A stretch of 64,000 bases of DNA from Acidobacteriaceae bacterium KBS 146 (GTDB taxonomy: Bacteria > Acidobacteriota > Terriglobia > Terriglobales > Acidobacteriaceae), in assembly GCA_000688615.1 (NCBI GenBank), contig JHVA01000001.1, forward strand, positions 3,534,001-3,598,000. Reading direction: 5' to 3'. Positions 1 to 8,472 of the stretch are shown one piece after another. The first letter of the stretch is position 1; each line of letters begins with the position of its first letter. The position numbers were made by a program, and so were the translations under genes. The notes beneath the pieces are model-generated. The model was not told the origin of the DNA. It was given only the letters and a program-made list of their open reading frames with translations, and did no database searches.

Positions 1-249
1 TGAACCGGAAGCGCACCCCCGGCAAGGGTGCCGGCATTCACGCCAAGTCGGAGAAGAAGATCCTGCACTTCCTGCTGAATCCCCATAGTTCCGCTAGGCT
101 AGAGCGTGGCTTGCGCTCTGGCAAGTCACTGGTGCGACTCTCCGTATTGCTTCGGGACCTAATTGCGGCAAAAATTCCATACGCTCTGTTGTGGCTGGTT
201 TTCCGATAGAATTTTCGTTGGCGCAACAGCGCATGAGGACAAAGGCGTT
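1..249. other. non-coding or truncated 5' edge upstream of frr
   Basis: No convincing gene is visible. The window begins with TGA, which could be the stop of an upstream gene lying outside it; in many bacteria pyrH precedes frr, but nothing here shows that. A small hairpin is present (AGAGCG at 101-106 pairing with CGCTCT at 114-119) without a T-run. The stretch probably holds the frr promoter and leader. Confidence 0.4.
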
Positions 250-834
250 ATGGCATCCGCGATGGCAAGTATTGAGGCTTTAAAGGGAACCCACCAGGAG
301 TTGAAGTCCAGAATGGAGAAGTCGGTGGAAGACTTCCGGGCTCATCTGGCCTCCGCTCGAACTGGCCGCGCAAACGTCCACATGCTCGATCAGATCAAGG
401 TGGATTACTACGGCAGCGACACCGCGATCTCGCAGCTCGGCCAGGTCAGTACCCCCGAGCCGACCCTGATCCTGGTTCAGCCCTACGACAAGGCGATGGT
501 CTCGGCGATTGAGAAAGCCATTCGTACCTCGAACACGGGCCTCAACCCCATGTCCGACGGAACCGTCGTGCGCGTTCCCGTTCCACCCATGACCGAAGAG
601 CGGCGCCGTGAGGTTGTCAAGCATCTGAACAAGACACTCGAGGATCATAAGACGGCCATTCGAAATATCCGGCGCGATGGAAACGATCAGATCAAAAAAG
701 CCGCAAAAGATAAACTCATCTCGGCCGACGATGAAAAGCGTGCCAGCGAAGAGGTTCAGCAGCTGACCGATGCAGAGATCAAGCGCATCGAAGACCTTTT
801 TAAAGCGAAGGAAAAAGAAGTGATGACGGTCTGA
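250..834 (+). CDS. frr: ribosome recycling factor
   Basis: Ribosome recycling factor, which with EF-G splits the post-termination ribosome in the cytoplasm. The 194-residue product is close to the usual length of about 185. It has the family's N-terminal helix with the R-T-G-R-A motif, the central LNPMSDG and RVPVPPMTEERR segments, and the C-terminal NIRRDGND helix ending in a charged tail. I chose ATG 250 because GAGGA lies about 11 bases upstream; a second in-frame ATG at 262 would also fit family length. An upstream reading through to 163 adds residues unlike the family. A strong terminator follows at 862. Identification is secure; only the exact start is open. Confidence 0.96.
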   Translation: MASAMASIEALKGTHQELKSRMEKSVEDFRAHLASARTGRANVHMLDQIKVDYYGSDTAISQLGQVSTPEPTLILVQPYDKAMVSAIEKAIRTSNTGLNPMSDGTVVRVPVPPMTEERRREVVKHLNKTLEDHKTAIRNIRRDGNDQIKKAAKDKLISADDEKRASEEVQQLTDAEIKRIEDLFKAKEKEVMTV

Positions 835-861
835 CCTTCAAAGTCTCTAACGAAATTCAAA

Positions 862-895
862 GAGCCGCCGGCTATCTCGGCGGCTCCGTTCTTTT
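862..895. terminator. rho-independent terminator after frr
   Basis: A perfect 9-bp stem (GAGCCGCCG at 862-870 with CGGCGGCTC at 878-886), 7-base loop, then a T-rich tract (cgttctttt). It sits between frr and the convergent DUF4440 gene ending at 908, and on the minus strand the stem is followed by TTTG, so it may serve both. Confidence 0.85.
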
Positions 896-907
896 AAAGC
901 TCGTATC

Positions 908-1444
908 TCAGCCGGTGGTGTGGTCCACAACGATCTTCCACCCCTTCTCGGTCTTCTCAAGCACCAGCGAGAAGATACCATCGGCGCCGCCCCCATCCTT
1001 CTTTGACCGGTCAAGATGATACTTCCCCACAACAACGGCGAAGTGCTCATCGAGAGGATGAACTTCCAGCTCCGAGAAGGCCAGGGTTCCCATGGCGGCT
1101 CGATTCGGATAATTTTTGCGATACGCATCCACCAGGCCTGTAAAGCCTCGATTGACCGAACTCGTAACAAATAACGTGTCGGGTGAATCCTTATACGTCT
1201 GCGCAAAGGCGTCCAGGTCCCCCCGGTTCCATGCCTCTTCCTGCGCCAGCAGAACCTTGATGACGTCCAGTTGCTGTTGCGGAACCGTCGTAAGAGTCTG
1301 CTGCTGCGACACGGCAGATGTCGTCACCAGAAAAACTGCGGTCAGGGCAAGGACAAGGTGTAAGCGGAGAGCCACAGGAATCACCTCGAAGCAGGATTTC
1401 GGTTCAGTTGATGAGATCTCTTGGAATATGTCGTCTTCATGCAT
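908..1444 (-). CDS. secreted DUF4440/SnoaL-like protein
   Basis: A 178-residue protein with an N-terminal hydrophobic export segment (LVLALTAVFLVTTSAV) followed by a DUF4440/SnoaL-like alpha+beta barrel: LAQEEAWNRGDLDAFAQTY is the typical opening helix and the domain ends in the W-K-I-V-V-D-H-T strand. Members of this NTF2-like fold are usually small-molecule binding or of unknown function. The ATG at 1444 overlaps the stop of the upstream TMEM175 gene (TAATG), implying translational coupling, which is why I prefer it to a GTG at 1384 that would give a shorter signal peptide. Function is not predictable beyond the fold and likely periplasmic location. Confidence 0.8.
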   Translation of the reverse strand: MHEDDIFQEISSTEPKSCFEVIPVALRLHLVLALTAVFLVTTSAVSQQQTLTTVPQQQLDVIKVLLAQEEAWNRGDLDAFAQTYKDSPDTLFVTSSVNRGFTGLVDAYRKNYPNRAAMGTLAFSELEVHPLDEHFAVVVGKYHLDRSKKDGGGADGIFSLVLEKTEKGWKIVVDHTTG

Positions 1445-2037
1445 TAATCCCGCGGATACTCGTCCGAGTGCGAGGTCGGCAGAATCCAGATAACCGTAAC
1501 CATTGTGATCGCTCCCAGAGCGATATGCGGATGGAAGTGAGCCAGTGGGATTGCGGCTATATAAAGCCCGAGGCTGAAGATGTGTTTTCGTTGAGTGGCG
1601 CTGTCCTCCGGCTGCAACCCACCGGTCCGGCGCAGCAGTCTGCCAATTGCCAGCCGAAGCAGAAAGAAGCAGATCGCCGTAAAGATCATGGAAGCTGCGT
1701 AGAGCGCAACGGAGAAGGAACTGGAGCGTTTCTCGATGACGTATGAAGTAAAGAACGGAAGTAGGGAGGCCCCGAAGAGAAAGCTTAGATTCGCATAAAG
1801 AACACGATGATCGCACTGCTCCACCCGGCGTACCAGATGGTGATGATTGATCCAGTAGATACCGGTAAACGTGAACGAAAGCAGGTAGATAAACAGCGTT
1901 GGCGCAATCGAGAGCAGTCCCGCAAAGCCATCCGGATGCGGGACCTTCAGTTCAAGCACCATGATTGTAATGATGACGGCCAGCACGCCGTCCGAGAACG
2001 CCTCGAGCCGGGTTGTCGTGTACAGTTTTTCTGCCAT
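1444..2037 (-). CDS. TMEM175-family (DUF1211) potassium channel-like membrane protein
   Basis: A 197-residue integral membrane protein with about six hydrophobic helices. The first helix contains RLEAFSDGVLAVIITI, carrying the R-x-x-x-F-S-D-G signature of TMEM175/DUF1211 proteins, bacterial members of which form potassium-permeable channels. The second helix ends at WINHHHLV, also typical. Start ATG 2037 gives MAEKLYTTTRLEAF, the normal N-terminus; longer readings run into the divergent gene. The 48-bp gap to the molybdopterin gene at 2086 must hold divergent promoters. It is coupled to the downstream DUF4440 gene. Family is secure; ion selectivity is inferred from the family. Confidence 0.9.
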   Translation of the reverse strand: MAEKLYTTTRLEAFSDGVLAVIITIMVLELKVPHPDGFAGLLSIAPTLFIYLLSFTFTGIYWINHHHLVRRVEQCDHRVLYANLSFLFGASLLPFFTSYVIEKRSSSFSVALYAASMIFTAICFFLLRLAIGRLLRRTGGLQPEDSATQRKHIFSLGLYIAAIPLAHFHPHIALGAITMVTVIWILPTSHSDEYPRD

Positions 2038-2085
2038 CGTTGGTGAGCTCACTTCCAAAAAATCCGGCAGGCATAGAATAGATGC

Positions 2086-4230
2086 ATGGCCGGAAAACTG
2101 CATACTCGCGTGGTTCACGCAGTTTGTTCGCACGACTGCCCGGACTCCTGCGGTGTGCTGGTGACGGTCGATGACCTCTCCGGGCGTGCCGTCAAAGTTC
2201 AGGGCGATCCGTCCCATCCGGTGACGCGTGGTTTTCTATGCGCGAAGGTGGCCCGGTATCTGGATCGCGTCTACTCGCCCGACCGTCTCTTGTATCCGAT
2301 GCGACGCCGGCCCAACGTCCCCAAAGGTCCGCTTCCGCAGGGCCGGGAATCAGCCGCCTTCGAACGTATCTTCTGGGACGAAGCACTCGATGAGATTGCG
2401 ACACGCCTCCATGCCATCTCGACAGAGCACGGTCCCGAAAGCATCCTCCCCTACAGCTACGCCGGAACCATCGGTCAGCTGGGCTATGGATCGATGGACC
2501 GCCGCTTCTTCCACCGTCTCGGGGCTTCACAGCTTGACCGGACCATCTGTTCTTCGGCGGGAGGAGCGGCGCTTACCAGCGTCTATGGCGTACGACTGGG
2601 GACAGCGCCCGAAGACTTCGTCCACGCAGGGTTGATACTCGCATGGGGCGCCAACATCCATGGCAACAACATCCACCTCTGGCCCTTCATCGAAGAAGCC
2701 CGGCGCCACGGGGCGCGCCTTGTTGTTATCGATCCTTACAAGACCCGCACTGCGGCCCTCGCCGACGAGCATCTCGCGATCAACCCTGGCACCGACACCG
2801 CCTTCGCGCTGGGGCTGATGCATGTCATCCTGCGCGAAAGTCTCGAAGACACGGCCTACATCGAGCACTGTACCGAAGGGTTTGCAGAACTCAAGGCCCA
2901 CGCCTTGCGGCCGGAACACGCACCGGAGGCCGTTGCCCGCGTGACCGGCATCGACGCTGCCGTCATAGAACGACTGGCGCTGCAGTATGCCCAGGCAGGT
3001 CGTCATGGCCGCCGCCCCGCTGCGATCCGGCTCAATTATGGCGTCCAGCGCAGCGAGAACGGCGGGACAGCCGTGCGTGCCGTAGCCATGCTGCCCTTGT
3101 TGACGGGAGCCTGGCAGTACGTTGGCGGAGGATTGCAGCTCTCAACCTCGGGAACATTTCCGTTTCAGTCGTCCGCTCTGCAGATGCCAGAACTGATGCA
3201 GGCATCTCCGCTCGGACGTCCTGCTCGTGTCATCAACATGAATCGTTTGGGCGAAGCACTCACATCGCCCGATGCGGGTGTCGGCGGTCCGCCCGTAAAG
3301 GCTCTTTTCGTCTACAACTCAAATCCGGGAGCTGTGGCGCCGAACCAGAACGCAGTCCTCCGCGGCATGCGACGCGACGACCTGTTCACCGTCGTTCACG
3401 AGCAATTCCTCAACGACACCACTGACTATGCCGACATCGTCCTCCCCGCGCCCAGCTTTCTTGAGACAAAGGACGTGCAGGGAGCCTATGGACACCACTT
3501 CGCGCAGATCTCGCAACAGGCCATTGACCCGCTTGGTGAGGCGCGAAACAACGTCAGGCTCTTCGGCGAACTTGGACGCAGAATGGGATTTCCCGAATCC
3601 TGTTTCGACGACCGCGAAGACGCTTTGATCGATCAGGCACTTGCTACCGACGATCCCAGGTTTTCCGGCATCACTCGGCAGCGGCTCGAACGCGAGGGCC
3701 ACGTGCGTATCGAAATGCCGAAGAACTCTGAGGGGGCAACTCTTCCGTTCTCAACCCAGGAGTGGTTCCGCACACCGTCCGGCAGGGGGGAGTTCACTCC
3801 CGTTCCCATCTTCCATGCTCCCTCCGAATCACGGGCCAATGCGACCGTATATCCGCTGGAGCTTCTTCCCCGCAAGGCCGACAATTATATGAACTCGACC
3901 TTTGCGAATATTCCAACCCATCAGCGGATGGAGGCAAAGACCGCCGGCCTGCTTGAGATGCATGCCTCCGATGCCGATCCGCGCGGCATCGCAAATGGAG
4001 ACGAGGTCGAGGTGTTCAATGCCAGGGGCAGCATCCGGCTTCGTGCGCACGTCGACGGCCATGTGACCGCAGGGGTTGTAGCCACGCGGCTGGATTGGAA
4101 CAAGCTGACCCCCGATGGTGTCAACGTTAATGTCCTCACCAGCGAACGGCTCACCGACCTTGGCGGAGGAGCGACTTTTTATTCCACCCTGGTAGAGGTT
4201 CGCAAACTTTCGCCCGTCGCCGCCGACTGA
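2086..4230 (+). CDS. molybdopterin-dependent oxidoreductase with 4Fe-4S site (DMSO reductase family)
   Basis: A 714-residue catalytic subunit of the DMSO reductase/formate dehydrogenase superfamily. An N-terminal iron-sulphur motif C14-x3-C18-x3-C22 with a distal C52 precedes the molybdopterin domains (GYGSMDRRFFHR, then LILAWGANIHGNN and VVIDPYKTRTA), and the C-terminal molydopterin-dinucleotide-binding barrel includes the NYMNSTFANIPTHQRME stretch. There is no twin-arginine signal, so it is probably cytoplasmic. No iron-sulphur or membrane-anchor subunit and no molybdenum cofactor gene is adjacent, so the electron partner is unknown. Substrate cannot be assigned; it resembles the stand-alone enzymes usually annotated only as molybdopterin oxidoreductase. 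Family very likely, function open. Confidence 0.88.
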   Translation: MAGKLHTRVVHAVCSHDCPDSCGVLVTVDDLSGRAVKVQGDPSHPVTRGFLCAKVARYLDRVYSPDRLLYPMRRRPNVPKGPLPQGRESAAFERIFWDEALDEIATRLHAISTEHGPESILPYSYAGTIGQLGYGSMDRRFFHRLGASQLDRTICSSAGGAALTSVYGVRLGTAPEDFVHAGLILAWGANIHGNNIHLWPFIEEARRHGARLVVIDPYKTRTAALADEHLAINPGTDTAFALGLMHVILRESLEDTAYIEHCTEGFAELKAHALRPEHAPEAVARVTGIDAAVIERLALQYAQAGRHGRRPAAIRLNYGVQRSENGGTAVRAVAMLPLLTGAWQYVGGGLQLSTSGTFPFQSSALQMPELMQASPLGRPARVINMNRLGEALTSPDAGVGGPPVKALFVYNSNPGAVAPNQNAVLRGMRRDDLFTVVHEQFLNDTTDYADIVLPAPSFLETKDVQGAYGHHFAQISQQAIDPLGEARNNVRLFGELGRRMGFPESCFDDREDALIDQALATDDPRFSGITRQRLEREGHVRIEMPKNSEGATLPFSTQEWFRTPSGRGEFTPVPIFHAPSESRANATVYPLELLPRKADNYMNSTFANIPTHQRMEAKTAGLLEMHASDADPRGIANGDEVEVFNARGSIRLRAHVDGHVTAGVVATRLDWNKLTPDGVNVNVLTSERLTDLGGGATFYSTLVEVRKLSPVAAD

Positions 4231-4302
4231 GGGAATGTTCCTGCAACCGCTGCTCTGGCTGCGCATCCCATCGGAATCCTGATTCTCCGGAGCGAACGCC
4301 GT

Positions 4303-5277
4303 ATGAGTACCGGACTGCCAAATCTTGACGAGATCCGTCAGGCCGCAGAGCTCGTCTATCGCACGATGCCACCCACGCCACAGTACAGATGGCCGCTGCT
4401 GAGCGAGCGGGCAGGAGCGGAGGTCTGGGTCAAGCACGAAAACCACTCGCCCGTGGGAGCGTTCAAAATCCGTGGCGGGCTCGTCTATATGGACTGGCTT
4501 AAGCGGGAGCACCCCGAAGTGGATACCGTCGTGACGGCCACTCGCGGCAATCACGGGCAATCGATCGCACTCGCCGCAGCCACCGGCGGCATTCGTTCCG
4601 TGGTGGTCGTGCCCTTGGGCAATAGCGTCGAAAAAAATCGCGCCATGCGGATGTTGGGTGCGGAGCTCATTGAGGAGGGCGAGGATTTTCAGGCCGCGCT
4701 CGAACACGCCACACGGTTGGAACGCGAGAACAAGTGGCACTGGGTGCCCAGCTACCATCCTCTGCTGCTCACTGGAGTCGCCACCGCGGCGCTCGAGTTT
4801 CTGTCCTCCGTTCCGGAGCTCGATACCGTCTATGTTGCCATCGGAATGGGCTCCGGCATCAGCGGCATGATCGCTGTTCGGGATGCCCTGGGCCTGAAGA
4901 CGCGGATCGTTGGGGTGGTCTCCAGCCATGCTCCCGCCTTTGCACGATCCGTGGCAGCGGGCCGCGTCATCGAAGAAGCAGCCCTAACCCGGATCGCCGA
5001 TGGCGTCGCCTGCAGAAAACCCACACCGGAAGCGGTGGAGATCGTTCTCAGGGGCGCGGATCGCATCCTTGAGGTCGACGACCACGAAGTTTCGGCTGCA
5101 ATGCGCGTTTACTTTGCAGATACCCACAACGTGGCCGAAGGTGCCGGTGCAGTGGGACTGGCGGGTCTGCTCCAGGATCGTCCCCGGGGAGGGGCACGGG
5201 TTGGAACCGTACTGGGTGGAGGGAATGTCGATACAGACATTTTTGCAAGGGTGCTTCAGGAACCGGGATGCGTGTAA
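4303..5277 (+). CDS. PLP-dependent threonine/serine dehydratase-like enzyme
   Basis: A 324-residue fold-type II PLP enzyme. The cofactor lysine lies in SPVGAFKIRGG (K55), the substrate and phosphate loops are ATRGNHGQS (79-87) and GMGSGISGM, and the C-terminal region has the TLGGGNVD-like GTVLGGGNVD. It lacks the C-terminal ACT regulatory domain of biosynthetic threonine deaminase IlvA, so it fits a catabolic or broad-specificity L-threonine/L-serine dehydratase; related ectoine-pathway dehydratases (EutB) share the ATRGNHGQS form. It follows the molybdopterin enzyme on the same strand with a 72-bp gap, which may or may not mean co-transcription. Family secure, substrate inferred. Confidence 0.85.
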   Translation: MSTGLPNLDEIRQAAELVYRTMPPTPQYRWPLLSERAGAEVWVKHENHSPVGAFKIRGGLVYMDWLKREHPEVDTVVTATRGNHGQSIALAAATGGIRSVVVVPLGNSVEKNRAMRMLGAELIEEGEDFQAALEHATRLERENKWHWVPSYHPLLLTGVATAALEFLSSVPELDTVYVAIGMGSGISGMIAVRDALGLKTRIVGVVSSHAPAFARSVAAGRVIEEAALTRIADGVACRKPTPEAVEIVLRGADRILEVDDHEVSAAMRVYFADTHNVAEGAGAVGLAGLLQDRPRGGARVGTVLGGGNVDTDIFARVLQEPGCV

Positions 5278-5498
5278 AAAGCAGGTCAATCGCACAGCTT
5301 GGCGTCGATGTCGGGGCGAAGTGAATGAGAAAAAGGAAGTTTTGTTGCGCCGGAAGTATCGGGGAAACTCGCTAAGGCGCCATGCGCTCCCATATAATCG
5401 AGATTCCCCTTCAGGAACCGTCGGGGCATGATTTTCAGAGCAGTGAGGGTGTGCGTATCTTTACCGTAGATCGAGAGAGCGGAAGCTCCCTGAAGAGA

Positions 5499-8378
5499 AT
5501 GTCAAGGCCTGTGTGCACGCGCTCCAGCTGCTCCCGCATCGCTTATGCCGTGTTGATGACCGCCTTTGCCTTTGCGATGGTTCCGTCGCTGCAGGCGCAG
5601 GCTGTCGGTTCTGAAGCCCAGACCCTTTGCCAGCCGCAAGTTGTCGGCAACCGCAGAATTCCCAAAGAGTCCGTTCTTGCCCGTCTCTTCTCCCACCAGG
5701 GAGATCTGTACGATCCTCAGGTAGTCGAGCGTGACTTCAACTCCCTGTGGAACACCGGATACTTCGACGATGTCCGCATCGAGCGGGTCGACAGCCCCAA
5801 GTGCGTCCAGCTGGTGATCTACGTTCGTGAAAGACCGACGATCCGCGAGATCAATTACAAGGGAATCAACGCCGTCTCTCAGTCCGACATCATGGACGCC
5901 CTTAAGAAGGCGAAGGTTGGGCTCTCGGTCGAAAGCCAGTACGATCCCACCAAGGTCAAGCGTGCAGAAGTCGTCCTGAAAGAGCTGCTCTCTGCCCACG
6001 GTCATCAGTTCGCCACCATCAAGACTGAAGTCAAGACCATTCCGCCGGCTGCCGTCTCCCTGACCTTCACGGTTAAGGAAGGCCCCACCGTCAAAGTGGG
6101 CAAGATTGCCTTCGACGGCAATAACAATGTCTCCGATCGAACCCTGCGAAACGCGATGCGGAATCTCAGGCCAATCGGAATCCCGCATTCCATCATCCTT
6201 GAGAATCTCTTCGCCCGAACCTTCGATGCCAGCAAGCTCGACGAGGACACCGAGCGGGTGCGGCAGGCCTATCGCGATCGCGGCTACTTCAAGGCCCTCA
6301 CCAGTGAGCCCAGCACCACCGTGCGTGATGCTGGCGGTCTCAATCCGCTTACACTGCGTCCTTCCAAAGGCAAGCGCATCGACATTCTGATGCCCGTCGA
6401 GGAAGGCGATCGCTACCGGCTTGGCGGCATTACCTTCACTGGAAACAAGCACTACACCAATACCAAGGCCCTTCGCGCCCAGTTCGCACAGAAGGACGGC
6501 GATTGGTTCAACGCCACGCTGTTCGGCAAGGGTCTGGAGCAGCTCCGCAAAGCGTACGGCGAAGGTGGCTATATTAACTTCGTTGGAACGCCAGTTCCGC
6601 GGATCGATGAGGCAAAGAAGCTTATCTTCCTCGACATCGATATCGATGAGGGCAAGCCGTTTTACGTCTCGCGCATTGAGTTTCAGGGCAACAGCATCAC
6701 GCGCGACAAGGTCATCCGCCGCGAGCTTCTTCTGGAAGAAGGCCAGGTCTACAACTCCCGCCTGTGGGAGCTGTCCATCATGCGTCTCAATCAGTTGAAC
6801 TACTTCGAGCCCCTTAAGGTCGAGCAGGACTCCGAGAGCCGTCAGAATACTGACGACGCCACCGTCGACCTCCTGCTCAAGCTGAAGGAAAAAGGTAAGA
6901 ACTCCATCGGCCTCAACGGTGGCCTTAGCGGACTCTCGGGATCGTTTATCGGTCTTAATTATGAGACCAATAACTTCCTCGGTCTGGGCGAAACCCTCTC
7001 GGTCCAGGCCAACATCGGTGACCTGCAGCGTAACCTGAGCTTCGGCTTCACCGAACCCTACTTCCGCAACAAGCCCATCTCGCTCGGCCTGCAGGTCTTT
7101 ACCAGCAAGTACGACTTCAATCCGGCCAAGGGATATTCGATCGCGAATAACCTTAGCCAGAACCTGTCGACCGCCCAGCAGTCCCTGCTGACCAACTACA
7201 ACCAGTCCCAGACCGGTCTGACGTTGTCGGTCAGCTCACCGCTGCGGCACCTCTTCGCCCGAACCGGTGTCACCCGCGTCGGCGTCTCCTACGCCCTGTC
7301 GCGCTCTTCTGTGACGACCTTCAACGACAACACGCGCAACGTCTTTCAGACCCTGGCCTTCCGCTCCGGCGTGCAGGGGCAGAACCAGTTGAACGGCATC
7401 ATCAGCTCGGTTATTACGCCCAGCTTCACGTTCTCGAGTCTGGATCGGGCAGTGGGACCACACTCCGGTAAGGACCTGAATGCAGCCTTCGCCATCGCAG
7501 GCGCGGGTGGAAACGTGAAGTATATCCAGCCTGTGATCAGCTGGCGCCAGTTCTTCCCCATGCATAACCTGAAGGTGAGCCGCGAAGGACACAACGTTCT
7601 GGGCTATCGCCTGCAGTTCTCGCATATCGCCGGCTTCGGTGGCGAAGTCGCTCCGCCCCAAAACCGTATCTACGCTGGCGGCGAAAGCGACGTGCGTGGA
7701 TTCGATATCCGCTCCACTTCGCCCTACACCTTCATTCCGACCAAGGTCATGTTCAATCTGACCAATCCGGATGGAACGATCGTTCCTCGCGACCCGAGCA
7801 ATCCTCTTCTCGGAAACGTTCAGATCCCGATTCCCATCTATCGTCTGGTCTCGATCGGTGGCGATACCAGCTTCACCGGAAACGTCGAGTACAGAATTCC
7901 GATCGTCAACCAGGTGACCTTCGCCCTGTTCACCGACTTCAACATGACCTTCGACGTCTGGCCCGGCCAGCTCCGTCAGAGTGTCGCCGGTCAGCAGGAG
8001 ATTTCGAGTCCGATGTATGGCTGCCCCACAGTCGTCAATGGCGCCTGCTTCGGTGGCAAACAGGTCTCGTTCCCCAATCCGCTTCGCATCGTCTCCGGAA
8101 CCAACTACGTTCCACGTATGTCCAACGGTGCGGAACTGCAGGTCATTCTGCCGATCGTCAACGCTCCCTTCCGCATCTACTACGCGTATAACCCGCTTCG
8201 CCTCTACAAGGACGTTCCGCAGGCAATCGCTACAGATCCTGCCACCTTCCGAGGCTTCTTCCCCAACTCCGGAGCTGGCCAGTTTACCTATCTGCAGGCG
8301 CTCCAGCTCTACGGTTCGGACTACACGCTGCGTGAGCCGAGAAAGACCTTCCGCCTGACGGTGAGCACAACGTTCTAA
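5499..8378 (+). CDS. bamA: outer membrane protein assembly factor BamA
   Basis: BamA/Omp85, which folds and inserts beta-barrel proteins into the outer membrane. About 959 residues, longer than the E. coli protein. After a signal peptide (AYAVLMTAFAFAMVPSLQAQA) come POTRA repeats over roughly the first 440 residues (IREINYKGINAVS, VKVGKIAFDGNNNVS, YRLGGITFTGNKHYT and YVSRIEFQGNSIT mark successive units) and then a 16-strand barrel with the conserved GGESDVRGFD loop. It ends in the outer-membrane signature with terminal phenylalanine (TVSTTF). I chose ATG 5499 because it puts a signal peptide at the N-terminus; an ATG at 5382 exists but lengthens it implausibly. A terminator follows. Confidence 0.95.
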   Translation: MSRPVCTRSSCSRIAYAVLMTAFAFAMVPSLQAQAVGSEAQTLCQPQVVGNRRIPKESVLARLFSHQGDLYDPQVVERDFNSLWNTGYFDDVRIERVDSPKCVQLVIYVRERPTIREINYKGINAVSQSDIMDALKKAKVGLSVESQYDPTKVKRAEVVLKELLSAHGHQFATIKTEVKTIPPAAVSLTFTVKEGPTVKVGKIAFDGNNNVSDRTLRNAMRNLRPIGIPHSIILENLFARTFDASKLDEDTERVRQAYRDRGYFKALTSEPSTTVRDAGGLNPLTLRPSKGKRIDILMPVEEGDRYRLGGITFTGNKHYTNTKALRAQFAQKDGDWFNATLFGKGLEQLRKAYGEGGYINFVGTPVPRIDEAKKLIFLDIDIDEGKPFYVSRIEFQGNSITRDKVIRRELLLEEGQVYNSRLWELSIMRLNQLNYFEPLKVEQDSESRQNTDDATVDLLLKLKEKGKNSIGLNGGLSGLSGSFIGLNYETNNFLGLGETLSVQANIGDLQRNLSFGFTEPYFRNKPISLGLQVFTSKYDFNPAKGYSIANNLSQNLSTAQQSLLTNYNQSQTGLTLSVSSPLRHLFARTGVTRVGVSYALSRSSVTTFNDNTRNVFQTLAFRSGVQGQNQLNGIISSVITPSFTFSSLDRAVGPHSGKDLNAAFAIAGAGGNVKYIQPVISWRQFFPMHNLKVSREGHNVLGYRLQFSHIAGFGGEVAPPQNRIYAGGESDVRGFDIRSTSPYTFIPTKVMFNLTNPDGTIVPRDPSNPLLGNVQIPIPIYRLVSIGGDTSFTGNVEYRIPIVNQVTFALFTDFNMTFDVWPGQLRQSVAGQQEISSPMYGCPTVVNGACFGGKQVSFPNPLRIVSGTNYVPRMSNGAELQVILPIVNAPFRIYYAYNPLRLYKDVPQAIATDPATFRGFFPNSGAGQFTYLQALQLYGSDYTLREPRKTFRLTVSTTF

Positions 8379-8392
8379 GACTCAAACAAAAC

Positions 8393-8427
8393 AAAAAAAG
8401 AGACCCAATTACTGGGTCTCTTTTTTT
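8393..8427. terminator. bidirectional terminator between bamA and the RDD gene
   Basis: GAGACCCA (8400-8407) pairs with TGGGTCTC (8413-8420) around a 5-base loop, flanked by seven A's before and seven T's after, so it works in both directions for the convergent genes. Confidence 0.93.
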
Positions 8428-8472
8428 GTTTTGAAGCAGGTTCGTCTGAATCCGTTTTGCTCAGAGATCGAG

